Shown here one piece after another: positions 1 through 15,105 of a stretch of 64,000 nt of DNA (its first letter is position 1; each line of letters begins with the position of its first letter). The stretch comes from Petrosia ficiformis. Its lineage: Eukaryota > Porifera > Demospongiae > Haplosclerida > Petrosiidae. The notes below the pieces were generated by a model. The model was given only the letters and a program-made list of their open reading frames with translations, was not told where the DNA came from and made no database searches. The position numbers and the translations under genes are program-made. The stretch spans positions 6,177,507 to 6,241,506 of the forward strand of contig OX345642.1 of the NCBI GenBank assembly GCA_947044365.1, written 5' to 3'.

Positions 1-138
1 AGTGGCTGCTTTAATATTTTCTAAGCCCTTTGTGGCTGTGTTTTATGACTTTTATAAGCCATTGGTTGATTGTTTGTTTGTTGTGTTTATTTGTTCATCG
101 TTTCTACGCCTATTGCTAGCATGCTAGGCACATGAATT

Positions 139-1300
139 TTGATGTGTACTGTCTACTGTATGTACATGTATACATGTACTGTCTACTGTATGTACATGTA
201 CTGTAACTGTCTACTATATGTACATTATACTGTCTACTGTATGTACATGTACTGTAACTATCTACTGTATGTACATGTATACATGTACTGTCTACTGTAT
301 GTACATGTACTGTAACTGTCTACTATATGTGCATTATACTGTCTACTGTATGTACATGTACTGTAACTATCTACTGTATGTACATGTATACATGTACTGT
401 CTACTGTATGTACATGTATACATGTACTGTCTACTGTATGTACATGTACTGTAACTGTCTACTATATGTACATTATACTGTCTACTGTATGTACATGTAC
501 TGTAACTATCTACTGTATGTACATGTATACATGTACTGTCTACTGTATGTACATGTATACATGTACTGTCTACTGTATGTACATATACTGTAACTGTCTA
601 CTATATGTACATTATACTGTCTACTGTATGTACATGTACTGTAACTATCTACTGTATGTACATGTATACATGTACTGTCTACTGTATGTACATGTATGCA
701 TGTACTGTCTACTGTATGTACATGTATACATGTACTGTCTACTGTATGTACATGTACTGTAACTGTCTACTGTATGTACATGTACTGTAACTGTCTACTG
801 TATGTACATGTATACATGTGCTGTCTACTGTATGTACATGTATACATGTACTGTCTACTGTATGTACATGTATACATGTGCTGTCTACTGTATGTAAATG
901 TACATGTATACATGTACATGTATTGTTTACTGTGTGTAGATGTATACTGCATACATGTACTGTCTACATGTATACGTCAGGGTGGGAAATAAGCCTACCA
1001 TATCTGGTGAGCAATTCCGTCACCAGTGCTCACCACAGTTCAACTAGCATGCATTGTCATGTCAAAATCTGGTGCTCCTAAGCTAATTTTGGTGCTCAAA
1101 TGAGCACTGGAGCACTGTTATTTCCCACTCTGGTATACATGTACTGTCTACTGTATGTACAATGTACATGTATACATGTACTGTCTACTGTATGTACATG
1201 TATACATGTGCTGTCTACTGTATATACATGTACTATATACATGTACATGTATGTACAATGATACACGTACTATAGTATGAATATAGTCTTCATTGAGTTC
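139..1300. repeat. Minisatellite with higher-order structure, in a POLR2C intron
   Basis: The core unit is a variant of CTGTCTACTGTATGTACATG, alternating with TATACATGTA or TACTGTAA spacers. A variant marker (CTACTATATG then TACATTATAC) recurs near 211, 320, 459 and 598, which gives higher-order units of about 109, 139 and 139 bp. The array is interrupted by a small inverted-repeat element at about 976-1133. Its Met/Tyr/Cys-rich open frames on both strands are by-products of the repeat. The coding sequence that follows begins in mid-protein, so the array lies in an intron of POLR2C whose 5' exons are outside the window. Confidence 0.93.
976..1133. mobile_element. Short TIR element (MITE) inside the minisatellite
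   Basis: A non-repetitive 158 bp block splits the minisatellite. Its ends are inverted copies: CAGGGTGGGAAATAA on the left and TTATTTCCCACTCTGG on the right. It is flanked on both sides by TATAC, which may be a target-site duplication, although that string is also common in the surrounding repeat. There is no coding capacity, so it reads as a non-autonomous DNA element. Confidence 0.65.
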
Positions 1301-1335
1301 ATTCACATGGCATTATATTATAAAAACATATGTAG

Positions 1336-4761
<3,426 letters not shown>

Positions 4762-4861
4762 AAGTTCACAATTCATTTACTTATAATACAATAATAAAAT
4801 TATACAGAAAACACGTGTAATCATGTGCCAATGTGGGTTTGTAAATGTGTGTATTGTTTCA

Positions 4862-4982
4862 TCGGCAAAGAAGCTGAAGAAGGAATTAGAATTACGGATG
4901 TGAAGTACTGACTCTTCACATGCAGTGGGTCGGATAATAGGCTAATCAAAGCACTGACACACCTTACAAGGGAGGGGTATTT
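4862..4982 (+). pseudogene. Decayed copy of UBE2T exon 1
   Basis: The stretch GAAGAAGGAATTA, then TGAAGTACTG, TCACATG, ACTGACACACC and AAGGGAGG follows the first coding exon of UBE2T at 13260-13400 in the same order. There are substitutions, small indels and a destroyed reading frame. It has no promoter or downstream exons. It is best read as an old partial duplication, about 8.4 kb upstream of the intact gene. Confidence 0.7.
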
Positions 4983-4990
4983 AAATTTAC

Positions 4991-5085
4991 TCTGAACCGT
5001 AACAGCACATTTGCGTATGAGGTACGTAGACTCGGGACTTTACACACCGTAACAGCATATTTGCGAGGTACGTAGACTCGGGAAC
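4991..5085. repeat. Direct duplication, about 45 bp, two copies
   Basis: CCGTAACAGCACATTTGCG... GAGGTACGTAGACTCGGGA occurs twice in succession, the second copy lacking a few bases. It lies between POLR2C and the ankyrin gene, next to the UBE2T pseudo-exon. No function can be read from it. Confidence 0.75.
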
Positions 5086-5089
5086 TGGT

Positions 5090-7040
5090 GTTTTCACACA
5101 TTGAGATCTGTTATTGGACTGTATTTGAGGTGTGTACTTTGTTAGACTAGCTATTAATATGTGTATAATGTAATAATAATTTTCCATAGAAATAATTCTT
5201 TGATTGGGTCTGCAAAAACCCTGTGGCAACTCTACTTTCCGGCAATCATTAGTTATTTATTTTCAGCTGTAACTTGAAAATATGTAAGTTTGTATATGCA
5301 TCATAAGGGTAGGAATGCAAATAAAATTAGTAGGGTCTGACACTCCTTTTATAGCCTTGTATTCATGTCCGTAAAGCCAAAAAAAAAGAGACTGTTCAAG
5401 GGTTTATTAACAACACTTGGTAGCATGTCAGTTTGTAGTACATAATAACACAGCCAAGATCTGTGACCGGTTTGGTCAGGTGCTATATACAAAGATCATT
5501 GAGTTGAAACTAGTAATAATTATTATTATATACTACCTATTTTCAGCTAAAGTGAAGTAGAAAGATTGCGATACACCTGGCCAGATATCTAACTTAAAAT
5601 GTTAATTAGCACTTGAACAAATAGTTCAATCCTGGCTATCATCTTGAGAGCCAGTAGATGAGCATAAGGCTAGACACTTCTATACAATTGTTGAAATCAA
5701 TCCTTTTTGTGTGTGCTGTAGATGCATGGTGTTCATCTTGTATCATCCCACTTCCTTTGGAATTTTTCTAACTACAGCAGACATGATTCATCTTCCCTTC
5801 TGAACTCATAGCTTCTATCCATTAGACAAAAATAAGGAATATTAAATTTTATTATAAGGGAACTCTACTCTGATCTAATTCTTGTATAAATAGTGTCACA
5901 TGAGAGGCCAGACTAAGCTAACCATGCATGATGCATGTGATTCTTATATACATGTACTGAACATCAGTAATTAGTAGTAAACGACCGTACATTTAAAGAG
6001 ACAATTATATTATCACGAAGTAGCCTAACACGCAATATATATCACTACAAAACAAATTGTTAAAATAACTAATTTAGTAGCTATCACTGTTACGAAGGAT
6101 AGTGCAAATATGTTTAGTTGGTTGTACAGGTTAGATACATACATGCTAATGCTGTAACTACTTTGTACTAATTATAATTATAGTTGATCATGAAGCACTA
6201 ATTGGTGTTGTCTCATATTCAGTATGCCAATAATTTAATCTCTTCTGGCCATCAACAGGTTTGGAAAGCCTGCAATCACATATATAATTTAATTTCTTCC
6301 ATATAGATATAACTTTAATGCCATCAAAAATGTATTGAAAACCTACAAACTCTACCAAATTTATTCCTGTATATATACAAACATTATGTCATGACAATAG
6401 CATGCATGCATGCATGTAGCCATAACAACCTGTATGACAAACTGAATTGGCAACTATGCTATCACCAACACATTGACTATTTTAACAATTTTATTTTGGA
6501 ATGTATGGGCTATGTTCCTTGGGAAATTTTGGATTTTAGCTCCTCTGAGATATGATTTTCATGTCCCTGCCTATGCACCCATGAGAGTCTGGGGACGAAG
6601 CAAATGTAATCTAATAGATACACAGTAATGAATGGAAAACACCTTGTTGTCAATGGCTAGTAGCTCAAATGACTTTTACAACTATAGCCCAACTGAAAAT
6701 ACAACTAGGTTTCAAATTGGACACAACTAACTCTATAATTGGGCACTGTATGTAAGTATGTGCATTGAATGAATTAAAGTCTGTTCACAATTCATGATGA
6801 TCTCAAAATTTATTGTTATTAAGTATCGATACAAACAGAAAATATTGATTGACCATTTTAATTACTATCCTTATCATAATATATCACATTTATCATTATC
6901 TAAATCTTTACTGACTTTACATGTAATGATATACCAATTCTATCAATTTAGATACAATACTACCAGTAAAAAGGAGCTTAGAAATACCATCACATCTCAT
7001 CTGTGGAGAATCAGTTGGATTCATTACAAGAAGGTAATCA
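5090..7040. other. Intergenic region without a supported gene
   Basis: AT-rich sequence between POLR2C and the ankyrin-Roc gene. It contains a MITE family A copy (6043-6502) and a short (GCAT)n run near 6402-6416. A small open frame at 6794-7048 encodes a low-complexity Tyr/Ile/Lys-rich peptide without recognisable features. The upstream 200-300 bp probably include the promoter and 5' UTR of the gene starting at 7041, but no core element is distinct. Confidence 0.6.
6043..6502. mobile_element. MITE family A copy, diverged
   Basis: Starts CACTACAAAACAAATTGTTA and ends with ATTTTAACAATTTTATTTTG. The interior shares the GGTTTGGAAAGCC, CATGCATGTAGCCATAACAA and ACTTTGTACTAATTATAA blocks with other copies at 25983, 43190, 53287 and 58152. 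It is non-coding. Confidence 0.65.
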
Positions 7041-10000
7041 ATGGATGATGAATGTGCTGATGTATTCAGAAATGGAGATTATAAGGGAGCATTGGAGTTG
7101 TTACAGAAAGTGAGCAATCCCAAGAGTATTAAAGTATCGAATTTCTTTACACAGAATTACAAACCTATTTATTCTATCCAGTACGAAAAGATCTCTCTTC
7201 TTCGTGTTGCTGCTTATCATGGGTGGTTAGATATTTGTCATAAACTAATAGCAGAATATAAATACGATCCTTGTGTGCATGGTACCTTTGGCTCTCTTAC
7301 CGAAACATCTTACATATATATTCCTCAATATAAACCATCACACTTTCGAACTAGTAGTTCTTTTGTTTTTCAACATATACCACCGCCACCATTATTCTAT
7401 GCTACGCTGAGAGGAAAACATGAGATAATAACATACCTCATTAATAAATATCATTGTGATCCTCACCAACAAAGTAAAAATGGAGAGACTCCATTATATT
7501 TGGCATGTTTAGGTGGACACTATGAGATAGTAACATATCTCATTAATGAGTGTGGTTGTAATGTGGCTACTGGAAAATACTCTCCACTACATGCAGCTTG
7601 TTATGCGCACAACTTAGCCATCTTACAGTATCTAGTATCTTCATCTTCAGTAGATGTGAATATCATAGATACAAGGGGTTATACTCCACTACATATAGCT
7701 TGTGAGTATGGTTACATTGACATTGTACAGTATCTTCTGTCTTTGCCTTTAGTAGACGTGAATATCAAAGCCTCTGATGTCGATCATTTTACTCCACTGC
7801 AAGTAGCTTGTTTTAATGGTAAATTAGACATTGTAAATATTCTTTTATCTCGATCTTCAGTAGATATCAATTCTACTCAGGTACATAGAGCTCTGTATTT
7901 AGCTTGCATTAATGGTAAATTAGACATAGTGAAGATGTTTTTATCAGTAGATCGGAATAGTGAGGTTACTGTGGTACATTCAGCTCTGCTTTATGCTTGT
8001 GAGCATGGCAAAAACGATATTGTACATTACCTTGTATCATCATTTTCAGTAGATGTCAATATCAGAAAAAAGGATAGTAATACTCCACTACATTTAGCTT
8101 GTTATGGCAAATTAGACTTGGTACAGTATCTTTTATCATTACCTTCAATAGTTGTCAATATTAAAAATGATGATGGTTATACTCCACTACACATTGCTTG
8201 TCAATATGGTCAGTTAGATATTGTACAGTGTCTTGTATCACAATCTTCTTCAGACATGAATATCACAGCTAATGATGGTTATACTCCACTACATACAGCT
8301 TGTAGTTGTGGTAAATTAGATGTTGTAAAGTATCTCGTATCTTCTTCTTTAGTAAATGTGAATGTCAAAGATAGTTTTGGTAATACTCCACTACATACAG
8401 CTTGTTGTCATTGTAAGGTGGACATTATAGAGTATCTTTTATCCTTATCTACTGTAGATGTGAACATCAACTTTCATGATATCAAAACAGTGAAAAATCT
8501 ACTTCAAGATGCTATGTTTTCCGATAAACTAAACACTGTAAAATTTTTGATATTGTCTTCAGCAGACTTGACTTTTTTTGGTGTTACTCCACTACATAAA
8601 GCTTGTCAGTATGGGAAACTAGATATTGTAAAATCTCTTGTAGCTTTGCCTTCAGTAGATGTTAATTCCAAAAGTTCATGTGGTGATTCTCCACTACACA
8701 CAGCTTGTAGGTATGGTCAACTAGAAATTTTAAAATTTCTCTTGTCTTTAAGTTCCATAGATGTGAATACCAAAACCTCTATTGGTTGTACTCAATTACA
8801 TACAGCTTGTGAGTATGGTAAACTAGATGTTGTAAAATGTCTTGTGTCTTTACCTTCAGTAGATGTAAATAGCAAAACATTTACTGGTGATACTCCACTA
8901 CATAGAGCTTGTCATTATGGTAAACTAGATATTGTCAAATTTCTTGTGTCTTTACCTTCAGTAGATGTGAATACCAAAACTTCTGCTGGTGATACTCCAC
9001 TGCATACTGCTTGTCAATATGGTAAACTAGATATCGTAAAATTTCTTGTGTCTTTACCTTCAGTAGATGTGAATACCAAATCTTCCACTGGTGATACTCC
9101 GCTACATACTGCTTGTCAGTATGGTGAACTAGATATTGTAAAATGTCTTGTGTCTTTAAATGTGAATACCAGAACTTCTACTGGTGGTACACCACTACAT
9201 ATAGCTTGTGAACAAATGTATAAATTAGATCTTGTAAAGGTTCTTGTGTCTTTGCCTTCAGTAGATGTGAATACAAAAGGTGATGCTGGTTATACTCCAC
9301 TACATACAGCTTGCCGTTATGGTAAACTAGATATCTTAAAATTTCTTGTGTCTTTGCCTTCAGTAGATGTAAATAGCAAAACATCTACTGGTGATACTCT
9401 TCTACATACAGCTTGTCGTTATGATCAATTATACATTATAAAGTTCCTTTTGTCTTCGTTTTCAATAGATGTGAATATCAAAGATGATGAAAATAATACT
9501 CTACTACTTGCAGCTTGTCGTTATGATCTATCAGATGTTATAGAGGTTCTCGTGTCAACAAAACAAGTACCCCCAATCTACACCACAGAGGAGGGTAATA
9601 CACTACTTCATATAGCTTGTAAATATGGCTGTGTGAATGTAGTAAAGTACCTCTTATCAACAGGCCATGTAGACCCAATGGCAAAGAACAGATATGATAT
9701 AACGCCAGTACAAATGGCAGAACAGAACTATAGCATTTTGAAACTTTTTGAACCATTTGAACAATGTAGAGTAGAGTTCCCTGTTGAGTCATACATTAAG
9801 GTCTTTCTATGTGGTGATACTACTAATGGCAAGAGTTCCTTAGCAAATGCATTATGGCAACGGGCTAGTGGAGCAAGTGTGTCCACATCCTTGCGCAATA
9901 AATTAAGACTACCAATTAAATATCGACGAAAAGTTGAGCCTCTAACAGCTGGTATAGTTCCTCATCATCTTCAGATTAATGAGATAGGTAATATTGTTCT

Positions 10001-12229
10001 GTATGATTTTGCTGGTCATCGTGAATACTATAGTAGTCATGCTGCAGTTCTGGAAAATCTCATGTTGACATCTCCTGCTGTGTTTATCATCTTGGTCAAA
10101 CTCACAGATAAATTGGAGGACATTAAGAAGCAGTTGTACTATTGGGCTAGCTTTATTCAGAATGTTTGTCATCGAATCTCAAAGAAATCTCAGGTAATTA
10201 TAGTAGGTAGCCATGCTGATAAGAGGATAGCTAAGAATGGAAAAGCGTTTATTGAAAATTTTGACATTCAGGGTATAATTGGAGAGCTGGAGTATAAAGC
10301 TTTTGTAGCTATGGATTGTCGACATCAAACAAGAACAGAATTCGACCAATTCATTACTTATGTATCAGAGAGCAAACAAGTTATAGTTAACAGATCAGAT
10401 AGTATTAGTTTCTACTGTCATGTCTTGTATGCATTTCTTAAAACAAATGTTGATGAGATAGCTATCACTATAGAGGATCTCTTACAAAAAATACAAGATG
10501 AATATGAGGCTTCGCTTCCATCAACTAAGTCTGTTGTTCTCGAATTACTAACTACTCTCAGTGATAAAGGTCTAATCTTATTCATTAGAAATACAAACTT
10601 TAGTAACAGTTGGGTGGTTATAGACAAAATGAGTCTCTTGAAAGAGATCAATGGCACACTGTTTGCTCCCGAATACTTTAAGCAACATCGTTCGACTCTG
10701 GCTAGTAACACAGGCATATTACCAGTTTCTAGCCTAAATGATGTATTCCCTCAATATAATCTTGACATGTTAGTGGGGTTTTTAAAAAGCTTAGAGTTTT
10801 GTCATGAAATTGATGAGGATACTCTCCGAATTATCAATAACACTCTTCCACCTAGACGTTCTTATTCTGATAAATTATTATACTTTCCAGCTTTAGCAAG
10901 TCAGGTTATGAAGAAACCAGTGATTACTTGTGGGTTTGGGTGGTGTCTTTGGTGTCCCAAGCAAAATCAATTTCTGTCTATCAGATTTCTCCATGTTCTT
11001 TTGTTGCGATTAGCTCACAAATTACCATTAAAAGTACTTATTGGTAGCTACTCAACTGAGAAACGCATTGATATCAAAGATTTAATTCGTTTCTGTAATG
11101 TATGGAAGAATGGTATTTGTTGGAGAAGCGACGGTGTTGAAGTTATTATACAAGTCAGTGAACAAAATCGTAGTGTTATATTACTAGTACAACCAATTAT
11201 CTCAGGCAGTGATAAAAAATGTGTTCAAGTTCGTAACTCAATAGTGAATATGATTCATGAAATTCAAAAGGAATTCTCTCCCTCATGCGATATTCAGGAA
11301 TATATCATATCTCCCAATCAACTGCATTCTATTCTACAGCGCGATCTCAACGAGTCATCAATTTTTAGAATAGAATATATTGCAAGAGCTGCTTTGCTAG
11401 GATTACCAATTACCAATAAAAGCGAAACACTCGAGCTAACTTCACTTCTAGGACAGTTTGAACCATACCTCTCCCTTCCTCTATCAGTAATCCAACAGCT
11501 GTTTGACGAAAGTAAAGTTAATCAGCGTATCCCAGAACGTCATCTGAGACGAATACAAGAAAGCTGTAAATCGATAATGGATATTGACCCAGATTCCAGC
11601 ACGTTCCAGTCAGTAAGAGATCATCTCAACAGATTCAGTGTATTTACAGGAAGGAATCCAATTGTAAGTGAATGATTATGTATCTATGGAGCATTTATAA
11701 TGTTAAGTATACTAGAGAATGTCAAATTTATAAGTTTTATTATAGGTCATTGCTGATCTTGTTCTGACTGATGATGAGAGAAAGATTATTTCTCAATCAT
11801 TTTCTGATACTACAAATGTTAAACCTCCATGTTACATAATACCAGATGGTACTCTAGGTTCGTATAACTAATGAATTGTTTGTATTATTGTGTATGCATA
11901 ATGTATGTAATTCATTGCTACATGTACAAGTATTTATAAAACTGTCTATATACCACTTCACAGATGAGTCACATCTTGTACCAATTGTCCATGGATTGAG
12001 AGGCGTGACACCTGACTGGATTATATTAGGATTACATCTTGGTATTGATGATGCTACATTACGTATCATTGAGTATGATAACCCAAGAAAAGTGGCAGAT
12101 TGTCATCGAACAATGCTATCAACATGGTTAAGACAAGGTGGAGCTAACAGAGAAACTCTAATACAGGCTCTTGACAAAATGAACAGAAGAGACGTAATAG
12201 AAACCATTTGTGCTGATGCTAATGATTAA
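7041..12229 (+). CDS. Ankyrin-repeat Roc-COR GTPase with C-terminal Death domain
   Basis: Three exons: 7041-11663, 11746-11848 and 11964-12229, giving 1663 aa. About 24 ankyrin repeats (residues ~50-905) follow the pattern TPLHTACxYGKLDIVKFLVS. A Roc GTPase domain follows: P-loop GDTTNGKS at residues 925-932, G3 DFAGH at 989-993 and G4 SHAD at 1057-1060. A COR-type region (~1090-1320) comes next. The last ~85 residues form a Death domain (LGLHLGIDDATLRIIEYD ... TMLSTWLRQGG). The order matches DAPK1 minus its kinase and calmodulin-binding region, so a cytoplasmic scaffold or innate-immune/apoptotic adaptor is likely; that role is inferred. The Death domain is seen only after splicing; an unspliced reading stops at 11675. 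Met 7041 is the first in-frame Met of the long frame, but a short 5' exon cannot be excluded. Confidence 0.9.
8575..9420 (+). repeat. Recently homogenised ankyrin repeat block (102-bp period)
   Basis: Within the ankyrin coding region, about eight consecutive repeats are nearly identical at nucleotide level (TCTTTACCTTCAGTAGATGT... GGTGATACTCC... GGTAAACTAGATAT), with a strict period of about 102 bp. Repeats before 8460 are far more diverged. One unit near 9150 is shortened. This indicates recent tandem duplication or gene conversion inside the exon. Confidence 0.85.
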
Positions 12230-13060
12230 AAACTACATTCTCATTGTTCTCATATTATCCTATACTTGTTTTTATTGAACTCTTACAGCAACTGTATTAC
12301 TTAATGTAATCTATCTTTGCACTAGCAATTGCCTGTGGAAAATATAACCTCGTTGTGATAATTATTATCTTATACTCGTTTTATATACAAGAAATTTTTT
12401 TTATTATTAATTTTAATTTTTGTTAGCTGTCTTTGCACTTAAGCGATTAGCTATATTTTGCCTGTGGAAACATAACCTGCTATGACATTGTAGCTAAATT
12501 TGCACTCATGATTTTAAAAACACTTCCATAAAAAGAGAATGCTTATATATAATTTCTAATTTTAGTGATAATGGCAATCAGATGACATATTATTATTATC
12601 ATAAAGATTGTGAGGCTGTGAATACTGTGTCATCATCATCTATAAGCTAAGCGTTAATTTTGATAGCAACAGCAAAGATGACAACTGTTGTGTATAAAAT
12701 TATCAAGTCTAGTGAGTTTGTGCATATCAGTATATATATGTATATAATTATTATTATACTTATATCAGGTATTAAAATAATAATTGTGTTTGGCACTGTA
12801 AAATTTGGAAGTTTTTTTTTATTATTATTCCCAAACTAATGCGTTCTTTCCAAGTGCTCATTCTTCCATCATTTTTCGTTGAATTCTTGTTGTGCAGGAC
12901 TACCTGCATAACAAATTTAGTCGACTTGCTATTGAAAAATGATGAATAAGAGGCACTGAAACCGAGGGTTAAAAAACCCATCTCCTACCTCAACTACAGG
13001 CTTACAAGGATCTATTTTAGTGCATCAAAAAATAACAAATGTTACCAGATTTGATGACGC
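12230..13060. other. Intergenic region, no gene recognised
   Basis: AT-rich sequence after the ankyrin-Roc gene. A short ATG-initiated stretch at about 12678 ends in a possible donor (GTGAGT), but no partner exon could be joined to it. Minus-strand open frames here are short and show no family features. Confidence 0.5.
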
Positions 13061-13061
13061 C

Positions 13062-13111
13062 AGATCCAACCCTCTGCCAGCCAGTCACACAGCAGAGGGT
13101 TGGTTCTGGCT
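13062..13111. repeat. GC-rich hairpin upstream of UBE2T
   Basis: GCCAGATCCAACCCTCTGC and GCAGAGGGTTGGTTCTGGC are inverted copies around a loop of about 14 bp. It ends about 140 bp before the UBE2T start codon and stands out in AT-rich surroundings. It may be a fold-back element fragment or a promoter-proximal structure. Confidence 0.7.
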
Positions 13112-13189
13112 AAGCGAAACTACCTTTGATTATCAGAGCAACAACTTCTTATGTTGAGACACTTTGCCTACTGTACAATTTTCGCAAAG

Positions 13190-13220
13190 CACGTGCGATC
13201 ACGTGGGTTTGCGCATGCGC
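13190..13220. promoter_or_regulatory. UBE2T core promoter: two E-boxes and an NRF1-type site
   Basis: Two CACGTG E-boxes (13190-13195 and 13200-13205) are followed by the palindrome GCGCATGCGC (13211-13220), the consensus of NRF1. The cluster ends 32 bp before the UBE2T ATG. NRF1 and E-box sites are typical of animal housekeeping promoters. Assignment rests on motif match and position only. Confidence 0.6.
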
Positions 13221-13251
13221 AAATTGTATCACTTACAAACAACTGAACAAG

Positions 13252-15010
<1,759 letters not shown>

Positions 15011-15105
15011 TAGTACAATAGTTTATATATTATATCATTGACCTATCTTATTTGACATCATAAAAAAAATTGTTAAGAAAAGCAATCAAATGGGTGGAGT
15101 TATTG

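Noticed and set aside
218..1081. Overlapping Met/Tyr/Cys-rich open frames on both strands
   Set aside because: They are translations of the minisatellite and repeat the same peptides in every frame. No splice or codon signal supports them.
139..1300. Possible CRISPR-like array
   Set aside because: Units are contiguous variants of one motif without unique spacers, and the context is an animal intron.
6794..7048. 84-aa open frame before the ankyrin gene
   Set aside because: Low-complexity, different frame from the gene at 7041, no homology pattern.
9178..10717. Several minus-strand open frames
   Set aside because: Shadows of the ankyrin-Roc coding sequence; the repeats create open antisense frames.
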